NCBI GenBank assembly: GCA_928212115.1
Contig: CAKMRJ010000001.1
Location: 189,293,357-189,357,356 of the forward strand
Source of the DNA: Lactuca virosa
Taxonomy: Eukaryota > Streptophyta > Magnoliopsida > Asterales > Asteraceae
DNA: 64,000 bases
Reading direction: 5' to 3'
The notes under the pieces are model-generated. The model had not been told where the DNA came from. It searched no databases and saw only the letters and a list, made by a program, of their open reading frames with translations. This document shows positions 22,236 to 34,776 of this stretch, piece after piece. Within the stretch, counting starts at the first letter, position 1. Every line of letters begins with the position of its first letter. Made by a program: the position numbers and the translations under genes.

Positions 22236-23010
22236 TGTTGGATTAGTGTCTAAGTCCATAACTATAATTGATATGTACTTGACCCGACTCGGCATGGTCC
22301 ATTTGGGTTGCATGGCATCGGAACATTTGGATAGACCGTTTATGAGGAAAAGACATTTTGTGACATATTAATATATTATAAGTTCTAATATATTAATATG
22401 AAATCATGTTATTTAATTAGTATTGATCAAGAATTAATTTGGACTTAATTTAGTGATGAAAAAGTGACTAATTAAATATATGGGGATTGATTGTGTAAAT
22501 CATTCATTCTTATATATGTGGGCTTATGATCCAAGATTCCTTTATGTTGGGTTTAACCCATGTGGTGATCCATGGATACTCCATGGAGGTTAAAACCCAT
22601 GGAGCATAAGGAATGGGTAAAGTCATGAGTTACATGGTGTAACCCTAATAGCCACACTATATAAGAACTCCTTTAGTTCAAGAAATTGGCACTAGTGATA
22701 CATATTTTGAGGGCTAGCCGATTTGAACATGTATGTCTTCTTCTCATGGTTATTCCAAGAGTTCATGATGTTGTGTGAACCATTTGAGGTGTCACACTTG
22801 GGGTACTAGGCTCTCAAGCTTCATGGAGTCAAGCAACAACAACAAGGTATGTATCTATCTATTTTAGTATCCTAGTATCAATGTTTTGGTATGCTAGTTA
22901 GGATAATACCTTGGATAATCATATTTGCATGTATAATAGAGAAAACATAGATCCAAGGTATTTAGGGTTGCATGTACACTTAGGAGTGTTAGAATGCTTA
23001 AAACCCATCA
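22236..23010 (+). repeat. 5' LTR of element E
   Basis: 775 bp, TGTTGGATTAG to AAACCCATCA, nearly identical to the right copy. It contains a TATA-like CACTATATAAGAAC (about 22655) and a CAACAACAACAAGGTATG stretch (about 22834-22850). Ends with TG...CA. Confidence 0.92.
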
Positions 23011-23011
23011 G

Positions 23012-23024
23012 TGGTATCAGAGCC
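23012..23024 (+). promoter_or_regulatory. Primer binding site of element E
   Basis: TGGTATCAGAGCC one base after the LTR, perfectly complementary to the 3' end of initiator tRNA-Met. It sets element E on the plus strand. Confidence 0.9.
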
Positions 23025-23104
23025 TAGGCTTGTTTTCAATTATACTTGATGCAAATTGCTGAAAAATGCTGAAAAAGTCAAATTTCAGGCATTCTGGGCA
23101 CTGG

Positions 23105-23187
23105 ACTCGCCGAGTCCACTGATGAACTCGCCGAGTCCATGAAGAAAATCATCCTACTCGGCGAGTAGGTTGATACACTCGACGAGT
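23105..23187. promoter_or_regulatory. Four ACTCGNCGAGT palindromes in the leader of element E
   Basis: Copies at 23105-23115, 23126-23136, 23156-23166 and 23177-23187, in two pairs 21 bp apart, 80 bp after the primer site. The pair spacing of 21 bp equals that in the family C promoter (7763 and 7784). Here the motif lies downstream of the promoter, in the leader. Confidence 0.7.
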
Positions 23188-23469
23188 AGGAGCCCCTGAC
23201 AGCATATCTTCGAGGTTTTTGGCTAGAAATGGACTAGGAACATTACCATAAGCTGTTTTTGAACCTATAATCCTGTTTTTGATGTGGTAATGTTCATACT
23301 AATCCAATTTCAAAGATAATTGTCAATAGATTCATGTTTTGTATTAGTTTAGTGATTAGGCTAATTACATGAAAAAGTTTGATTAAATTATCTTGTTCTT
23401 ATGAGTTGCTAGATTAATAGAAAAGTTAATTGATTATGTGTTTTCAATCCATTTTAATCTAAGAGTTGA

Positions 23470-24600
23470 TTCTAAAATGTGTTTTTGTAACTTGTCCTCA
23501 AGTTATATTCACATAAAGTAATATAATGGTTACAAAATGAAGAGTCTTGTCCTCAAGTTATGGAGGTTCAAGAGTCACTTCATTAAGTAATAAATGTGTA
23601 ACCTTATTAATTCCATAAATTACAAAATAAAGAAAAGTTACATTCTTTTATTAAAGTCTTCCATAACTTGTCCTCAAGTTATGGAACTTGAAGAGTTTTT
23701 TTTTTATTAAAACTACTTTAAACACATAAGTTATGGAATTAATTAGTTTTGAATAGTTTCAAAACTTGTCCCTCAAGTTTTGGAATTTGAAAAGTTTTCT
23801 CTTATGAATACTTTAATTCCAAGTTAGCCCTTAGAATTTAAAAGTTAAAATCAAACCCTTATATTTATTATAATTTTAATTATATAGATATGTATAAGAT
23901 AAAGTCAATCTTACCGTTAGTAGGCCTCATTCACGAAGCCGGTCTATAAGGGGGGTATAAGGTTACTGCCTATAAAATGGCAGTTTAATGGGTGTCCACT
24001 CTCACCCACCGCTTCCTTGACTGGTGGAGGGTCGTTAGCCGAACGGGTAGGAAAGGACTATAATTCTCCCTTCATTAAAAGTATTAATGATAAATACTAA
24101 GTAACTAAACACTTGTACATTCCCAATCTTAGTTACTTAGGAAAATGTGAAAAGGTGCTAACCCATGAAATTACACTTTGTACCTTACCAAGTCATTAGT
24201 GGAGCGTGTGTGGTTAACCGGCACACTAATAAGGACTAGTAAGAGTGGCAAAGGGTAACTTGACTCTATTATAGATCGGTGGAGCGTGTGTGGTTAACCG
24301 GCACATCGATTAGGTGATAAAGTTAAGGGTACCAAGTCAATTTGCATGGTTATTCACACCTTGTTTGTGATCCTCGGCATCCCAGTCACAAACTTGAGAG
24401 GGCACAATCGAGATTCAAACATGCCATTGAAAGTTCAATGTATCTCAAAAGATCTAGGAGTTTCAAATCCAATTAAAACTTAATTATATTTCGTTTTTCA
24501 TGGTGGAAATTGGTAAATCGTCATTTACCTACCTTCAACTATTTTATAACTTGGATTACGGCATCCCTCTTCCAGTTATAAATAGGTTGTTGGGTCCTAG
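23470..24600 (+). repeat. Repeated non-coding cassettes in element E leader
   Basis: A phrase CTTGTCCTCAAGTTATGGA and variants recurs at about 23487, 23548, 23650 and 23768. A second phrase, GGAGCGTGTGTGGTTAACC followed by GGCACA, occurs at about 24197 and 24281, and again far downstream at 26848. A third, ATTACGGCATCCCT, occurs at 24550 and 27426, with a variant at 26929. There is no coding potential. The pattern suggests internal duplication within the element. Confidence 0.6.
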
Positions 24601-24779
24601 CCTTAATATTTCATATTGGGTGTTATATTAAGGACTTTAAATCAACTCTCTTGAATATCTCCCAAAGATGATCTTCCCAAATCTCTTGAAACAAGCTTTC
24701 CTAAATGAAGATGATGTCCCATGGAAATCATACTTCTTTCACTCTCCTCCATTATTCTCCCTAACCCACAAGTTCCTGA

Positions 24780-25215
24780 AAAGTTTAAGGTCACTCAAGC
24801 AAAGGTCTATATGTGATCACATCTTGGAGATGTAGTCAGATATTGACAAGCCGGGAGAGTTGGGTGTCAAAGTCTTGAGAAAGTTGGTGACTCAACTATT
24901 TTCTAAGTCACATAGTGAGTTCCTTTAGGACTCCTATGAAACAGACTATGACAAGACCCTTAATGATCTTATCTATTTGCTAAGATCAACTTCCTAAAAC
25001 TTTATGGACATTGACAACGATGACATTGGATATCCAGTAAAGCTCTCTCTTCCCAATGGAAAGGGATCGGCCATAGTCAACTCGGTTGACCAAATGGTAA
25101 AGAGAACGGCTAAGTCTGAGATAGTCCCATTATCAAGGGTCTATTGCCAAAGAAAGGGGCATTGGTTGTGAAGCTGCCAAATTTACCTAAGGATATTAAA
25201 GTCAATAAGTTTGAC
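24780..25215 (+). pseudogene. Copia Gag remnant in element E
   Basis: A broken frame shows HILEM, DIDKPGELGVKVLRKLVTQL, SYETDYDKTLNDLIYLL and, further on, a decayed zinc knuckle YCQRKGHWL with a following SC at 25145-25185. The order LGELGV then DKTLNDL then KGHW is that of plant Copia gag polyproteins. Several stops and shifts occur, and one expected knuckle Cys is missing. No protein is expected. Confidence 0.55.
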
Positions 25216-28200
25216 TCTACTTCGGGTAAAGTCCACTATCTAACTCTGCTAAGTTTCTATTTTGAGATTCTTGATACATGATGTGACTGGGTCACATGTT
25301 GATGTTTTAAGAATCAAAGAAAAAGTGAAGAAACTTAAAGAAAGAATATGCTGAATCTGATGGCATAGATGGATTTCTATCGCATAGTTTGAAGATCGGA
25401 TTCTTGAGCTACTTCTTAAGAGTTATGATATATTGCTTAGGAATAAATAACAACAAAGTTTTCATGTGCTTTTGCATTGTAAGGATAGTTTTTTCCGCAA
25501 AGTTTTAAAAAAAAGAAATTTTTTTTTGATTTTATTTATTTTAAAATATCCTTACAATGGCATTTGTGAAAACTTTTGTTGCTTATAAGATTCCATTAAG
25601 AGCAAGAGTGGAAATATGAATTGATTCTTTCATTTGTGGTAGTGTCTAAATTTACCAAATAAGGAAAGATTCTCATCACCTAAGTTTCAGTTGGATAGAA
25701 ACTTGGAATCATGCAAGTTGTATAGCATGATGAATAAGAACTTTCAAGCATTGGAAAAATTAAGACTAACTACTTGTTCACATGATGTGTGAGTCAAGTA
25801 AAGGATCGAGTACACATTCTTGTGCACTGATCAAGCCCACCACAAATAATCGTTAAGACTATTCGTCATTATTTACTAAAATTCAGTAAATATGGTTATA
25901 CTTACAAGCTTAAGTGTAATTCTGAGACATTGGAAAAGGTTTCAATGTATGGCAGAGCGAATAAGAAGAATCAACTTAGGCAGAAAGATAAAAGTTCTCA
26001 AATCTGAAAAGATGGGAGAGTACTTTAGTATCATGTTATATAATCATCTTAATGATTAAGAGACCTTATCACAATTCATCCTCTAAGTGCAATCTGGTAG
26101 CTAAGAAGAGGAGCTATGAATTGTTGAAGTGGTTAAATCAAGAAGATGATTTATACTTCGTTCCAAAACAATTCTTAGAGTTATACTCTAAGATTGTAAC
26201 TTGAGTGACATGTCTTAAAGAAGGTTTAAAAACACTTGTCAAATGTAAGAGTAAAAGTTTTCTACTCTTGTACATTTGAAATTGGTAAGTTGTGATGTTT
26301 TGGATAAAACAAAACCAACTAAGGCCAATTGTGTGAAGTGTTTGTCTTGATTAGAATCCACACTATCTCTTGAATATCTGACAAGAAAGTCTTATATGTC
26401 AAGAGGACAGTGGGAGTCTTAAAGGTCTTGAAAGTCTCAAGAACTAATCAAGAATAAAACCTGAAGTTCTTCACTAGCACACGACTTGAGGTTTATAACC
26501 TATCGTGTCGACATGTCTGTGCCTATTCAAGTTGGCTTTGCATAGGAGTTCTGAGAGTTCTCAATTGGTTGCACAGCTACTTGGAAGCAATGGCAGGCCC
26601 TTGAGCTGCCAAATGGCAAGAATTTAAGATTGCACAAGTTTAATCCATATAAGTGTGGATTTGTCAGTAACCTGTCTTGTGATTATGGTTTTGACAAAAT
26701 TCATATGGATAGGAACTCATACACCATAAAATCTAAGTGTCATAAGGTTTCTCTCCGATTCATGAAAATGATGGTGAGGAAACACTTTCCCTAAGTAGAT
26801 TTTAGCTAGATAGCAATTGTGATATTTGCATTCTCAAAGTCGTTAGTGGAGCGTGTGTGGTTAACCAGCACACTAACATGGACTTGTGAGAAGTGGTAAA
26901 GGTCTAAACAATAGAGACTATGATTACGACATCCCTTTTCATAGTTCTTAAAATTGTTTAGACACACCTGTGAGCTATCTAAGATAAGGTGTATGATATT
27001 GATAAAGTTTTATCAAAGCAATCTAGTATCAGAAATCTGAACTTTGGTAAGAAAGTCAATAAAGTATTGATTTCTAGAAGTCCAGCTGATTTCTGATTAC
27101 ATGTCAAAGCTAGTGGGAGCATGAGTGTTATGCTAATAATCATCATGTTAGTGGGAGCATGATAATTATGATAAAGATTGCAAGTTAGCAATGTTAATTA
27201 TAGAAACAAAAGTTTTCAATTCGTGAGGCTGCAGGGGTTGAAAAAGTTGTTTTGCTATAATTAAGGGAGAGGAAATTATACTTCATTTCAATTCTAAAAG
27301 CTTAGATTGAGGTTTTAAGTCGTACTTAGTCAAGGATATATATATATGAATTTCATGTTGGAATGACTCAACATAAGAAAATTCTATATATGGGTCCATT
27401 ATTTGCGTTCTAAAATTCGATTATGATTACGGCATCCCTTTCATAATCTGAATTATGAGAACTTGGCAAATAGAAATGGAAATGTTATAGCAAAAGACTG
27501 GTTTAGTCTTTATGTGAGACATCATGACTCGTGTCCCATATGCTTCGGATATAGGATCGATTACATGTGCTATATTTATCCTTTCTAAAATTTTCCAAAT
27601 GCCTGGGGCATTAAGAAGGGAAAAGGTCTAGAACTGGATATGACTAAAAGGATTAAGCAATTGTCGAGGACAATCTAAGGTTTACCAAAGATTGGTTGCT
27701 CAAGGACAGTTGGAAGTATAGTGTTAATTCTGGAAGGACCATATTGACATAATCTGTAAGGAGGCAACTCTTGTTCAGAAGTGATAGTCAAAATGGAATA
27801 TGGAAATGTTTCAAAGTTGGAAATTATTCAATCTGTGTAAGATTAGGAAACTTAATGCAAGAAGGATGTTTCCAAGGAGTTGATCTCCTTGGAATGCTCT
27901 GTAATGGTTGTTGTCAAGTCTTTCTGACTCTGTGCATAATCATTACAGGAGGATCAATGCATATAAGTTTAGAATCTAACAGATTTCAGTAAATGGCATG
28001 AATTTGGAATTCTTGCATTTTGCAGTAAGGATTTGGGACTGTGAAAGAGGATCATTGGAGTTATGTTCAATTGATCTAATTCACAAAGTGAAGATCATAG
28101 AAAAACATAGTATGCATACTTGGTGTATGGCATGACTAGTGTTAGAAAACATAGTGTACATGCTTGGAGCATGGGACAACTATTGTTTTAAATTCAAGAA

Positions 28201-29066
28201 TAAAGTTGATAGTTGAAACAGTATACAATGAATAATGTGTAATCATATGGTGATAAATAAAAGGTGTTTTATTTATGTTCATAGGTTTTGATACCATATT
28301 AGATTCTATTATTATTGTGTTTCATTTTGCATGTTTTGACTTCCAGAATAACTAGGTCGTTCTTCCTGATTGACTAAGTTATTCAAACTATCCACAGTCG
28401 GTCATATGTTGGAAGTAGATATGAATCAAGACTGTCATGGGTTGGCTTGTAGAGGTCTAAGATGTTGGACAAGGGGCTACAACACTCATGAGTGCTCATA
28501 AGTTCTGAGTATTGGATTCAACCCGCGCTCATTGGAATCACTTCATGGATTTTATCACGAGTGATCATGAGACGATAATATCTTATATTCTTCAAACCTA
28601 GAGATATGAGTTGTTACTATGAGTTGGTTGTACATTGATTGCACGAAAACGCATTCGGTAACTCAGTGTTATAAAACGTGCCTTTGTGTATGATTCAACA
28701 AGTAGTAGAACAAGCCATATGAGTCGAAGTTTATCCATTCCTTTTACCTTCGGGATAAAAGCGATATCTGTGGGCCCCTCGATGATTTGATGATGACAAA
28801 TGGAAGTGCTCGGCCGAGCCAGGACTGATTTGATTTGTTCAATTAGTCAGTCGTCATAAATCGGAAATCGGGAAACAACAAATGGACAAAGAGAATGATT
28901 ATAATCCATGTCTCAGTCCATATGATATCTAGAATGGAGGAATATATGATCCCTTATCTAATGGACAAGTCATTGACAATGGTCAGAGTTCGACAGCGGC
29001 TTTTGAGAGCTACGATTGCCAGTTGGTTCCTGAAGTCATACGCAATAATAGTTTTAGACTTATCTA
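25216..29066 (+). other. Rest of element E internal region, highly decayed
   Basis: About 3.85 kb with only short ORFs. A trace near 25270 could be a protease remnant (LDT then CDW, as in Copia IxDTGC). I cannot identify RT or integrase motifs with confidence. The phrase GTGGGAGCAT is repeated at 27112 and 27152. The last 700 bp look like the 3' untranslated part leading to the polypurine tract. Confidence 0.45.
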
Positions 29067-29840
29067 AGTGGGAGACAGTTGGATTAGTGTCTAAGTCCAT
29101 AACTATAATTGGTATGTACTTGACCCGACTCGGCATGGTCCATTTGGGTTGCATGGCATCAGAACATTTGGATAGACCGTTTATGAGGAAAAGACATTTT
29201 GTGACATATTAATATATTATAAGTTCTAATATATTAATATGAAATCATGTTATTTAATTAGTATTGATCAAGAATTAATTTGGACTTAATTTAGTGATCA
29301 AAAAGAGACTAATTAAATATATGGGGATTGATTGTGTAAATCATTCATTCTTATATATGTGGGCTTATGATCCAAGATTCCTTTATATTGGGTTTAACCC
29401 ATGTGGTGATCCATGGAGGTTAAAACCCATGGAGCATAAGGAATGGGTAAAGTCATGAGTTACATGGTGTAACCCTAATACCCACACTATATAAGAACCC
29501 CTTTAGTTCAAGAAATTGGCACTAGTGATACATATTTTGAGGGCTAGCCGATTTGAACATGTATGTCTTCTTCTCATGGTTATTCCAAGAGTTCATGATG
29601 TTGTGTGAACCATTTGAGGTGTCACACTTGGGGCACTAGGCTCTCAAGCTTCATGGAGTCAAGCAACAACAACAAGGTATGTATTCTATCTATTTTAGTA
29701 TCCTAGTATCAATGTTTTGGTATGCTAGTTAGGATAATACCTTGGATAATCATATTTGCATGTATAATAGAGAAACATAGATCCAAGGTATTTAGGGTTG
29801 CATGTACATTTAGGAGTGTTAGAATGCTCAAAACCCATCA
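29067..29840 (+). repeat. Polypurine tract and 3' LTR of element E
   Basis: AAGTGGGAG (29067-29075) primes plus-strand synthesis. The LTR starts at 29077 with AG in place of TG (one mutated base) and ends CCCATCA at 29840. It lacks a 12-bp repeat (CCATGGATACTC-type) present at 22566-22585 in the left LTR. Otherwise the two differ at only about a dozen places by eye. Confidence 0.9.
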
Positions 29841-29845
29841 AAAAC

Positions 29846-30090
29846 ATCTACAGATTATAGCGCAGCTGCCAATGCTCATCTATAGGGTACTAAGTCCATT
29901 GCTACCAATGTTCACCAATAGGGCACTATGTCCATACTGCTAATATTCCTCTATATCAGCTTTCATCATTCATCTACCCATGTTTTACCCAACATATTTT
30001 GTAGATATAAATACATATACAGTTTAAATCATTTAAAACATGTATAAAATCGTTCATCCAACATTGATAGCAAGTATACAGATGATATTA
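29846..30090 (-). repeat. Family C LTR, continuation after element E
   Basis: ATCTACAG followed by GCGCAGCTGCC resumes the C LTR, aligning with 6790-7035. The alignment ends at CAGATGATAT (about 30088), where the matching LTR continues GCACACATAGC. From 30091 the sequence is an unrelated LTR (G), so the C LTR is truncated and its outer target duplication is lost. Confidence 0.75.
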
Positions 30091-30784
30091 TGGGGAGGCA
30101 CTATGACGTGGCAAGTTAAGTTCAGTCTGCGTATTTAATTTAAGTTTCCACGGCATGGTAGTATAGGCCAAGATGTGGCATCTGCAAAGTAACAAAGCCT
30201 ATTTTTCGGGTTTTGCTCCATATTTACAGGAATGGGGAGGCTAGTGTTTGCTCACCCTCAGCCTCCATCAGTCTCCTTGAGATCAGAGAAACCCTAAATT
30301 TCTTCCTCTCTTATTTTAAGCCTTTTTAGTGTTCTTGGAAGCCTTTGAAGGTAGAATGAAGAAGAAATGAGCTAAGATTTAGCAAGTTAGTCCTCATCCT
30401 TTGTTTTGGGACTCTTTTGGATATTTATAAGTGTCCAAGACTCGATTTTTATCATGATAGGTTGCTAGATCTTATGTTTTGTCCCTAAATCTTCATGTTC
30501 TTGCGGTTTGGAGTGATGAGATCTCATAAAGTTTGCAACTTAATGCATCGCTGGGACATTTGACATGATTGTTTGCTTGGATATAGATTTTAGTTGGGTT
30601 TTAAGCCTTGCATGTGATTTCCATGGAAAAACCCTTATTTTGACTCATTATGGCTTCAAGGCATGCATTAGACATGCATGTCTATAAAGCACCAATATCG
30701 GCCTACTGATTTGTATATGTAGGATGTATGTGTTAATGTGACTATTACTGATATAATTGTATGTTATATGCATCGAGCCAATTT
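30091..30784 (+). repeat. LTR remnant G, left part (split by element D)
   Basis: A plus-strand Gypsy-type LTR fragment. It shows AGAAACCCTAAATTTCTTCC and a 5'-untranslated-like tract, much as element K has CCCTAATATTTAGGG at 52748. It starts TGGGGAGGCAC at 30091, but no matching target duplication was found. It is split at AATTT (30780-30784) by element D and continues at 42466. Confidence 0.55.
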
Positions 30785-33418
30785 TGTCACACCCCAAAAC
30801 CAGAACGGCGGAAACGTTGGGGGCAGAGGACGTCATGTACAGTATCATAACAATGCAAAGTAGTAAACAAGCAACAACATCATCCATTGCATTAATAGTA
30901 TAGTTAATACAAGTGTGTTCTTTAATAGTAGTAAGACACCAAAATATGAATCAAAATAAAAGACGAGTCTTGAACATGCTCCGTCTTCTCTAAACCTGGT
31001 CATCGGTACTTGTCTACTGGTGACTTGAGAATACAAGTTATTTTGAAAGCTTAGATCAACATTTAAGTTGGTGAGTTCATAAGTATTTAGTGTCAATGTT
31101 TGTATAAGTTTGTTGAAAGTGTTTGTAAATGTTTGATGTAAAAGTTTTTATGCGTTTGAAAGCTCCTAGAAAATCCTATATTTTCTACTAGTATGAAAAG
31201 TAGTCTTCTACCAAGACCCGACTCTTTAGTATGTTTGTTTCTCTGTAAAAGTGTGTGTTTTTCCCAAGTATAACTATCATTACCAAAATATAGTTTACAT
31301 TACCGTTTATGTGAGAAGATCACAATATGAATGTAATGGAAAAAATGCATATGTACTGCAGTATTGTATATAGTAACTACTGTAGTAATAACTACCTTAA
31401 ACCAATTGTTTATTTAAGGTAAAATGTGATGAGGTTATAACCATACTTAATCGACTATAAACACGACGATGAAAGACGTCGGAAGAAATGACATTTGTCA
31501 CCCGTAGACTTGTAAGTCCCACTGTAGCGAACTGCAAGGTGTAGGATAGTCAGTCCCGTATAGATCTATACACAAACTCACGCTCTCCCCCCGGGCGACT
31601 CTGGTTACAAAACGTGACACAACAAATTCGTTGTTGTGTCATGAAGTAGAGGCTCACATTATGTTATCTTGTTCTTGTTATAGTAATAGTATTCTCTGTA
31701 TAGTAATAGTATTCTCTGTATAGTAATAGTATTTTGTGTATAGTGATAGTATTCTCTGTATTGTCATAGTATTCTCTGTATGTACTTGTGTAGTGATAGT
31801 GTGTAGTGATCTCCTAAACTATACCTATTATAGTTTACTAGTAATTTCTGTAGTTTGAATGAATGAATGTATACCTTTACTACCCAAAGGTACTGAACTG
31901 ATTGATAGTACTTTTATATCTACATATATATACATAATATATAACTAAGATTTAGACGACATTCAGACAAATAACCGATACCCTAAGTCCACATCCAAAC
32001 AAGGAAAAGGAAATAAAGCTAGTTAGCAGTCCTAAGTCCTTTAAACATTGTTTATATAACTATACATATATAGACATGCTTTTGCCAATATATAAGTTTA
32101 AAAAGAAGTTTTGTAATACATTTGAAGAGTTTAACAATTTGAATAAATATTGATGACTTCATGTCAGTTTATAAAACGATAAAACAGTTTGTTTGATAAC
32201 ATAGTTTGAAGTATAAGAAATCCTTGATTGATAGTCATAAATCACATGTGATTGATTTAATAACTATAATGTTTTCTACTTGTATTCCCCCCTCCCCCCC
32301 CATAAAAGCATTTAAAATCATTAAAAGATAAGTTAAGGGGTATGAACTCACTTGTAGTGAGTAACTCGAATGTAAGATCGATATATGAAGTTGAGTGTCA
32401 AGTGAAGTCTTGAGCACAAACGAATCCTATTAACCATATAATGACACATATATGTATATAATTAGTGTATGTAACAACGAATCATGATAGGGAACCAACT
32501 TAGGGACTAGGAAACACTTAAATTGAAGTGTTACAATCACAATTGATTGCATAAAAGGGGTGTACGGCCACACAATGCTGTGTACGGCCAAAATGGGTGT
32601 GTTTCATGTGTGTACGGCCAGGGTGTACGGCCCATGAGTGTGTACGGCCATACACTCATGATGAAACATGCCAAAGAGTGTTTTAAGGTCCTATTAAGCA
32701 TCTAGGAAGTGTGTTCTGACCCATGCTTAGCCTTAAGGGAAGTTTATGGCCACTTTAAACCTTAATAAGGGTGTGTACGGCCACATGAGGTGTATACGGC
32801 CGTACACCCTTGTGTTCTTGCAAAGATGTCGATTTTTATGATGAACATCAAGAGTTTCTAGTAGATAACAAGCTATGGAAGGAATACTCACGTTTTAGAA
32901 GCTTGAAGGGGTGTTTAAGGTCCAAAAACTAGTGTGTGTTCTTGGTGTTCTTGGTGTTTCTTGAAGATCTAACCCAAAAGATGAATATCATGGATGAAAT
33001 CAAAGGGTAATACTAGATATAGCCATGAATCAACTAATCAAAGGATGAAACACTTACTTATTTGAAGATCCAAGTGAAGAACTTGATGATAGTTGAGAGA
33101 GAAATCCGATTTCTAGCCTTGAAAGTGTGAAAAAGTGATAAAAATGGCTAAGTATCACTTATGTAGGGAGGAGTGTACGCCCATAAGGGGGTGTACGGTC
33201 GTACACCCATGTGTACGGCCTTACACTCCTCTTGAAGGAATGTTTGGCCTTAATGAAAAGTGGTGAACTTATGAAGACTCATCCCCAAACCCAAACCTTG
33301 AATGTACTAGGCTTAGAACACCCAAACTGACCCTAAACAGTGCTAAAAGATAGTTGAAACGAGTCTGAATTTGATTGATTTGAATGGTTGTACAAGATAA
33401 AAATATCGGGTTGTCACA
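30785..33418 (-). repeat. 3' LTR of element D
   Basis: 2.63 kb, TGTCACACCCC to GGGTTGTCACA. Contents: the palindrome GTATAGATCTATAC (31558-31571), five or more tandem 20-bp units around GTATAGTAATAGTATTCTCT (31680-31800), a C-tract (32286-32300), GTGTACGGCC motifs in two groups (32559-32650 and 32775-32810), and a promoter-proximal group at 33174-33230. A clear TATA box was not found; CTACATAAG on the minus strand at the expected place is a weak candidate. Confidence 0.92.
33174..33230. promoter_or_regulatory. GTGTACGGCC palindromes near D's promoter
   Basis: GTGTACGGTCGTACAC (33191-33206) is a 16-bp near-palindrome, flanked by further GTGTACGGCC half-sites. In the 5' LTR the matching copy GTGTACGGCCGTACAC (42258-42273) is a perfect 16-bp palindrome. 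The position relative to U3 is the same as that of the palindromes in A, B, C and K. Confidence 0.6.
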
Positions 33419-33478
33419 TCATCCCCTCGTTAGAGAGAATTTCGTCCCGAAATTAGAGTTTAAGCAATTTAAAAGTAA

Positions 33479-33910
33479 CTAAGTAAACAGATGAGGATAT
33501 TTCAGTTTCATTTGATCCTCGCGCTCCCAAGTGAACTCAGGTCCTCGCTTTGTATTCCAGCGAACCTTCACTATCGGGATACAGCTTTGCTTTGTTTGCT
33601 TGACCTCTCGGTCCATGATCTCTACTGGTTCTTCCACAAAGTTGAGGCTCTCGTTGATCTCGATCTCGTCGAGTGGGATTACAAAAGTCTCGTCCGACAG
33701 ACACTTTTTCAAGTTCGAAACGTGGAAAGTAGGATGTACGCTACTAAGTTCGCGAGGTAGATTGAGTTTGTAAGCTACAGGGCCGATTCTAGCGAGAATC
33801 TCGAACGGCCCTACGTATCTTGGATTTAGCTTTCCACGCTTTTTGAAGCTTATCAAGCCCTTCCAGGGTGAGACCTTCAGAAGAACACGGTCACCAACCT
33901 GGAATTCCAA
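33479..33910 (-). pseudogene. Element D integrase C-terminus and chromodomain
   Basis: 143 uninterrupted codons, in a frame shifted against upstream pol. The integrase tail [18 protein letters not shown] and [20 protein letters not shown] leads to [13 protein letters not shown], then the chromodomain [33 protein letters not shown] and the end [10 protein letters not shown]. The aromatic and acidic residues typical of chromodomains are present. It is the best preserved coding part of D. Confidence 0.92.
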
Positions 33911-34773
33911 CGGTTTCCTTCTTTTGTCAGCGTAGCTTTTCTGTCGGTCTCTAGAGGCTTCAATCGTTCACGAATCTGAACGATCTTCTCTGTCGTTTCC
34001 CGAATGATTTTCGGACCTGTGAGAGTGTTGTCAACAATTCGTCCTTTAGCTAACTGTGTGTCACCCACCTCAGCCCAGCACAGAGGGGATCTGCACTTAC
34101 GGCCATAGAGGGATTCAAATGGAGCAGCCTTTATGCTCGTGTGATAACTGTTATTGTAGGAAAACTCGACAAGGGGTAAATGAGTATCCCATTCCTTTCC
34201 AAAGTCAATCACACAGGCTCGCAACATATCTTCCAAAGTTTGTATAGTTCTCTCACTTTGCCCGTCGGTTTGCGGATGGTAGGTTGTACTCATGTCCAGC
34301 CTAGTTCCTAGGGAACTTTGTAGCGACTACCAGAACCTAGAAGTGAATCTACTATCTCTATCAGAGATAATGGATATTGGAACACCATGCAGTCGTACGA
34401 TCTCCCTAATATATGTTCTGGTCAGTTTCTCCATCTTGCCAGTCTCCTTGATTGGTAGGAATTGCACGGATTTGGTCAATCTGTCGAAGATTACCCAAAT
34501 GGTATCAAGTCCACCCTTTGTCTTGTGTAACTTGGTTATAAAGTCTATAGTAATCCATTCCCATTTCCATGCTGGTATCTGAGGTTGCTGTAGTAAACCT
34601 GAGGGTTTCTGGTATTCGACCTTTACCTTGGCGTAAGTAAGACATTTACTCACGAAGGTAGCAATCTCTGCTTTCATGTTAGGCCACCAGTATAGTTTCT
34701 TGAGATCCAGATACATCTTATTTGAACCTGGGTGGATGGAATATCTAGTGTTGTGCACTTCGGTCATGACCAA
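33877..34773 (-). pseudogene. Element D integrase core
   Basis: Two pieces in the gag-pol frame, separated by one stop at 34327. The zinc-binding half reads [20 protein letters not shown] with CLTYAKVK (second Cys mutated to Tyr). The core has [15 protein letters not shown] (Asp 1), [14 protein letters not shown] (Asp 2) and [20 protein letters not shown] (catalytic Glu in QSERT). [19 protein letters not shown] follows. All three DDE residues are present, but the knuckle mutation and the stop make it non-functional. Confidence 0.92.
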
Positions 34774-34776
34774 GTC

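Larger units (their letters stand above)
22236..29840 (+). mobile_element. Element E: decayed Copia-type LTR retrotransposon
   Basis: A 7.6-kb element with LTRs at 22236-23010 and 29077-29840, a primer site right after the left LTR, a polypurine tract (AAGTGGGAG, 29067-29075), and a perfect target duplication AAAAC (22231-22235, 29841-29845) inside a family C LTR. The internal 6 kb has no long ORF. A Copia-type gag remnant is recognisable at about 24780-25215. Repeated non-coding cassettes occupy much of the rest, so this is either an old Copia or a LARD derived from one. Confidence 0.88.
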
